This document shows, in pieces, positions 60,826 to 64,000 of a stretch of DNA of 64,000 bases. The stretch is from positions 56,181,369 to 56,245,368 of the forward strand of contig OX442314.1 in NCBI GenBank assembly GCA_949358305.1, read 5' to 3'. A program made the translations under genes and the position numbers. The stretch's first letter is position 1. Every line of letters starts with the position of its first letter. This stretch comes from Strigamia acuminata (lineage: Eukaryota > Arthropoda > Chilopoda > Geophilomorpha > Linotaeniidae). The notes under the pieces are model-generated. The model saw nothing but the letters and a program-made list of their open reading frames with translations. It was not told the origin of the DNA and did no database searches.

Positions 60826-63800
60826 TTAGTCTGAAGCCTCTAAAGAACACAGTCTTTGTACTGGGCGTCTCAAAGTTTTTCCTTCGGGCAAAGTCAATTC
60901 ACAAGAGCGTATTTTTTCGTCCCGTCCGATAAAGGTATTTGAAACTCTTGCCATTTTCCATGACATTCGAGGCTGACCTTGTTCTTGAATGAGAACCAAA
61001 TCCCCAATTTGAACTTCTTTTGAGGTTCGTACACGACGGAATTCACGAAGCTCGACAAGGTACTCGTGCGTCCAACGACGCCAAAGCAAATTAATCAAAC
61101 GTTGACGCAGCTTCCATCGCTTCACGAGCTCGGGTCGAAATGAATTGTCGACACGACTTTCTGGACTGTAGACGTCTGGAAGCGTGATGAGACGTCCTCC
61201 GGTCAAAAAATGAGAAGGCGTCAGCGGTTCTTGCTCCAACGGATCGTCCGTAACGTAAGTGATTGGTCTCGAATTAACCGCAGCTTCGACCTCTGTCAAA
61301 ACGGTCGACAGTTCTTCAAAGTCCAACGATGATCGAGCAAGGACTTTTTTTAAGCTCAGTTTAACAGTTTTGACCAGTCGCTCCCAAAATCCGCCCCACC
61401 ACGGAGCCAATTCGACGATAAATTTCCACTGTATTTTTTGCTTTGACAAGAACCCCTGGAACAGCTCGTGCGAGAAGCTGTTGATGAATAAAGACAAGTC
61501 TTTTTCGGCTCGCTTAAAGGTTTTAGCATTGTCTGAGTAGACAATGCCAGGGACTCCTCTTCTTGCAATAAGTCGTTTAAATGCGAGAATGAATTTCTCC
61601 GTAGTGAGATCAGATACAAGTTCTAAATGAACAGCTCGCACCACGGCACAAGTGAACAGAGCGATGTAAGTCTTTTTTCCGTTTTTAGTGTATAGTGGTC
61701 CGGCGAAGTCTATGCCAATAATTTGAAATGGCTCCGCACGATTCACTCTGTCCGCAGGTAGCAGACCGACCGTTTGAGTCATCAATTTTGCGTTCACTCT
61801 TCGACAAGTCACGCATCGGGAAATCAATGTCTTGATGAATTTTCTTCCTTTTTTAACCCAGTATTTCGCTCTAAATTCTGACAGAGTGTTGCCTAGTCCT
61901 CCATGTAAAGTTCTATGATGACAATCTTCGACTATTAATTTTACAGCCGGTGAATTTGAATCCAAAACGATGGGGCTCACAAAATTTTCTATTCCCGTGT
62001 TAAAACGTATTCTCGAGTCGATTCGTATAATTTCATTCTGGTCGAGAACTACGGCTACGCTTGCTAGGGGTGAATCGCTTTTCAGTTTCGTTGAATTTTT
62101 CAAGCTATATATTTCCTCCGAAAATCTCTGTTTTTGTATACTGCGCAACCAATAAATTTCGGCTGTTTCTAACTCTTCCGTCTTTAACGGTCCGATGACT
62201 GTTTCGATTTTTCTTGAATTGTGGCAAAATCTCAAAATCCAGGCGGTGATTCGTTTGACTTTGGTCCAACTGCTGTACTTTTCAATATCGAAAATCGCCT
62301 CTTCACTTGATCGAGTCACATTTACGCGAGTATCTATTTCTTCAATTTCTTCTTCAAAGTTGGACTCTGTTTCTTCGTCGAATTTTTGTGGCCAATGTGT
62401 CTCGTCCTTTTTCAGCCACTCAGGGCCGCTCCACCATTCGATGTCTTGAACCAATTTGTCGGCCTCCATTCCTCGGGTTAACTTATCCGCTGGATTGACC
62501 TTCCCCGGGCAATGACGCCAACAGGCGACCTCGGTGTTCGTGCGGATTTCGCGGACTCGGTTCGAGACGAATGGATTTGACTTCTTCTGTTGCTCGCGAA
62601 TCCAGAAATATGTAATGGACGAATCGGTCCAGTAGAAAACACGCTGAATTTCTAACTTCTTGAGTTTCACGGCAACTCGCGACAGCAGCAATGCGCCCAT
62701 CAATTCGAGTTTGGGCAGCGTTAAAGACTTCAGTGGTGCAACGCGCGACTTCGACATACAGAGTGTGACTTCTACGGATGTTTCATTTTTTGTTCGAATG
62801 TAGACCACGACTCCATATGCTTTGGGGCTTGCGTCGCAAAACAAATGCAATTCACGATCTGGATTTGATTGTTGTCCAGCGCTGTAATGTCGAGGAACGG
62901 CAATTTTTCTTAGCAATACGACTTGTTGTCGCCAACTTGACCATTGTTTTGAAATGTCGGGGGGTAATGGCGAATCCCAACCTATATTTCGAGTCCATAA
63001 TTCCTGGAACATCAGTTTGCCGACAATTACGAATGGTGTCGCAAATCCTAATGGATCGTAAATCCTTGCCACGGACTGAACGATCAAACGTTTTGATTCC
63101 TTGAGTTGATCTTGTGCGTCAGCCCATTCGCCTATTTCGAGCAGGAGGTGGTCGGTTATAAAGTTCCAGATCAGTCCCAACACGGACGTCGAGTGTTTGT
63201 CGGCGTCGACCAGATTTGCGTCCGACGGAATTTCTCTCGCAAAAAGTTCTCGCAAGCTTTGTGAGTTCGATTGCCATTTGCGTAGGGGCATGTGCGCTTC
63301 CATCATCAATTTGCGAGCTTCGTGGAATATTTTTTCCACCTCCCCTTCGGATTTGGCGCAACCGAGCAAGTCGTCGACGTAAAATTTATCTTTGATTTGA
63401 GCAACTGTTTCTTCATATTTTTCACGCATGTTGTCGAGATGTAGTTGAATTGAGTCGTTTAAAAGGTAGGGACTTGATTTGACTCCGAATACTACTCTTT
63501 TCTGGCGCATAACTCTGGGCTTCACAAACTGCCGACCGTCCCATTCTTCCGGTGTCCAAAGGAAACGAACGAAATCCCGATCTGCCATTCTCAGCAATAG
63601 CTGTAAAAACGCCTTTTCTATGTCCGAAAGATAAGCAAATGGTTCTTTTCGAAACAAAATCAGCAATATAAGTATTTCTGGCAGCAAATTAGGACCGCTG
63701 TCCAGGCAATCGTTCAGTGAAAGTTCATTTTTTCCTTTAGCTGAGGCATCGAAAACGATCCGAATCTTTGTCGTGACGCGATCTTCTTTAATAACGGCTC

Positions 63801-64000
63801 GGTGTGGCATGTAGTACGAATTTTCATGTTGCGGTTCATTAACTTCTTCGATTATTCCATCACGTATTTGATCGTCGAAAATTTGTTTGTAGGCGGCGTA
63901 GAATCCTGGATTTTTCTTAAATTTTCTTACCAGATTCCAAAAACGTTTCTCAGCAATTTCGTAATTATTGTGAAGTTTTCTCGGTTCGACCAACCACGGC
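60826..64000 (-). CDS. pol: BEL/Pao pol: RT, RNase H, integrase (start off the window)
   Basis: Over 1055 codons without a stop, open at the right edge. RT has RIVFDASAKG, CLDSGPNLLPE, LSDIEKAFLQ and the catalytic YVDD in DKFYVDDLLG. RNase H follows with LFCDASPKAYG and FYWTDSS. The zinc head HHRTLHGGLG...CVTCRR precedes the integrase core with GIDFAGPL (D), VYSDNAKTF (D) and WWGGFWERLVK (E). A DUF5641-like end (PSHFLTGG, WKLRQRLINLLWRRW) finishes the protein. The catalytic residues of each domain are present and the frame is clean, so this element may be active or recently so. It resembles arthropod Pao elements. Confidence 0.94.
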   Translation of the reverse strand, partial: PWLVEPRKLHNNYEIAEKRFWNLVRKFKKNPGFYAAYKQIFDDQIRDGIIEEVNEPQHENSYYMPHRAVIKEDRVTTKIRIVFDASAKGKNELSLNDCLDSGPNLLPEILILLILFRKEPFAYLSDIEKAFLQLLLRMADRDFVRFLWTPEEWDGRQFVKPRVMRQKRVVFGVKSSPYLLNDSIQLHLDNMREKYEETVAQIKDKFYVDDLLGCAKSEGEVEKIFHEARKLMMEAHMPLRKWQSNSQSLRELFAREIPSDANLVDADKHSTSVLGLIWNFITDHLLLEIGEWADAQDQLKESKRLIVQSVARIYDPLGFATPFVIVGKLMFQELWTRNIGWDSPLPPDISKQWSSWRQQVVLLRKIAVPRHYSAGQQSNPDRELHLFCDASPKAYGVVVYIRTKNETSVEVTLCMSKSRVAPLKSLTLPKLELMGALLLSRVAVKLKKLEIQRVFYWTDSSITYFWIREQQKKSNPFVSNRVREIRTNTEVACWRHCPGKVNPADKLTRGMEADKLVQDIEWWSGPEWLKKDETHWPQKFDEETESNFEEEIEEIDTRVNVTRSSEEAIFDIEKYSSWTKVKRITAWILRFCHNSRKIETVIGPLKTEELETAEIYWLRSIQKQRFSEEIYSLKNSTKLKSDSPLASVAVVLDQNEIIRIDSRIRFNTGIENFVSPIVLDSNSPAVKLIVEDCHHRTLHGGLGNTLSEFRAKYWVKKGRKFIKTLISRCVTCRRVNAKLMTQTVGLLPADRVNRAEPFQIIGIDFAGPLYTKNGKKTYIALFTCAVVRAVHLELVSDLTTEKFILAFKRLIARRGVPGIVYSDNAKTFKRAEKDLSLFINSFSHELFQGFLSKQKIQWKFIVELAPWWGGFWERLVKTVKLSLKKVLARSSLDFEELSTVLTEVEAAVNSRPITYVTDDPLEQEPLTPSHFLTGGRLITLPDVYSPESRVDNSFRPELVKRWKLRQRLINLLWRRWTHEYLVELREFRRVRTSKEVQIGDLVLIQEQGQPRMSWKMARVSNTFIGRDEKIRSCELTLPEGKTLRRPVQRLCSLEASD

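Larger units (their letters stand above)
60284..64000 (-). mobile_element. BEL/Pao LTR retrotransposon (5' part off the right edge)
   Basis: Contains a likely 3' LTR (60284-60804) and an intact pol frame open to the right edge. It inserted into Gypsy B integrase. Its gag, 5' LTR and right-hand target duplication lie outside the window. Confidence 0.9.

Overview
The window looks like a repeat-dense heterochromatin-type segment of an invertebrate animal genome, probably an arthropod. The evidence is phase-consistent splice sites, eukaryotic LTR retrotransposons of the Gypsy, Copia and BEL/Pao classes, a DIRS-type tyrosine-recombinase retroelement, hAT, piggyBac and Tc1/mariner-type DNA transposons, and a decayed Helitron. 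Primer-binding sites read as the 3' ends of animal tRNA-Pro and initiator tRNA-Met. No bacterial gene, rRNA, tRNA gene or CRISPR array was seen, and no conserved host gene was recognised. The species cannot be fixed from the sequence alone.

Layout from left to right. (1) <1-14008: Gypsy element A on the minus strand, with 5' LTR, tRNA-Pro primer site, a very large gag, a -1 frameshift signal, pol, and an unusual third gene (ORF3) split by an intron and running off the left edge. A hAT transposon sits inside pol at 6095-8568. Element A itself landed in a piggyBac transposase fragment (14009-14476), next to a BEL gag/protease fragment (to about 15600). (2) 16.8-22.1 kb: repeat copy X1, with PHD-finger remnants and other minus-strand gene decay, followed by Helitron-like Rep and peptidase remnants (22.1-23.8 kb). 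(3) 24.1-28.2 kb: A/C-rich sequence without recognisable genes. (4) 28.2-34.0 kb: LTR fragments, a third ORF3 remnant, and a decayed second Gypsy lineage (element E) carrying two MITEs with exact target duplications. (5) 34.2-34.7 kb: a Tc1/mariner-type MITE. (6) 35.5-40.6 kb: a nearly complete DIRS element on the plus strand with short introns. (7) 40.7-41.0 kb: a small spliced Cys-rich gene end. (8) 42.3-46.0 kb: repeat copy X2, carrying a solo LTR, then a fourth ORF3 remnant. (9) 46747-60283: Gypsy element B, related to A, with its 3' LTR, ORF3 and the end of pol. A nearly intact Copia element (50396-57755) sits inside ORF3, and a BEL/Pao element (60284 to the right edge) cuts pol.

The most interesting point is the third gene of Gypsy A and B. 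It lies where an env gene would be, between pol and the 3' LTR, but shows no signal peptide or membrane segment. It is split by an intron at the same phase-0 position in both copies, and recurs as fragments at 28.8-29.2 kb and 46.0-46.6 kb. A conserved CCGTGCGC...GCTACGGG hairpin-like repeat lies just before its first exon in both elements.

Most genes serve retrotransposition: Gag shells, protease, reverse transcriptase, RNase H, integrase or tyrosine recombinase. Several are broken by single-base shifts, so the locus records successive nested insertions rather than a working gene cluster.
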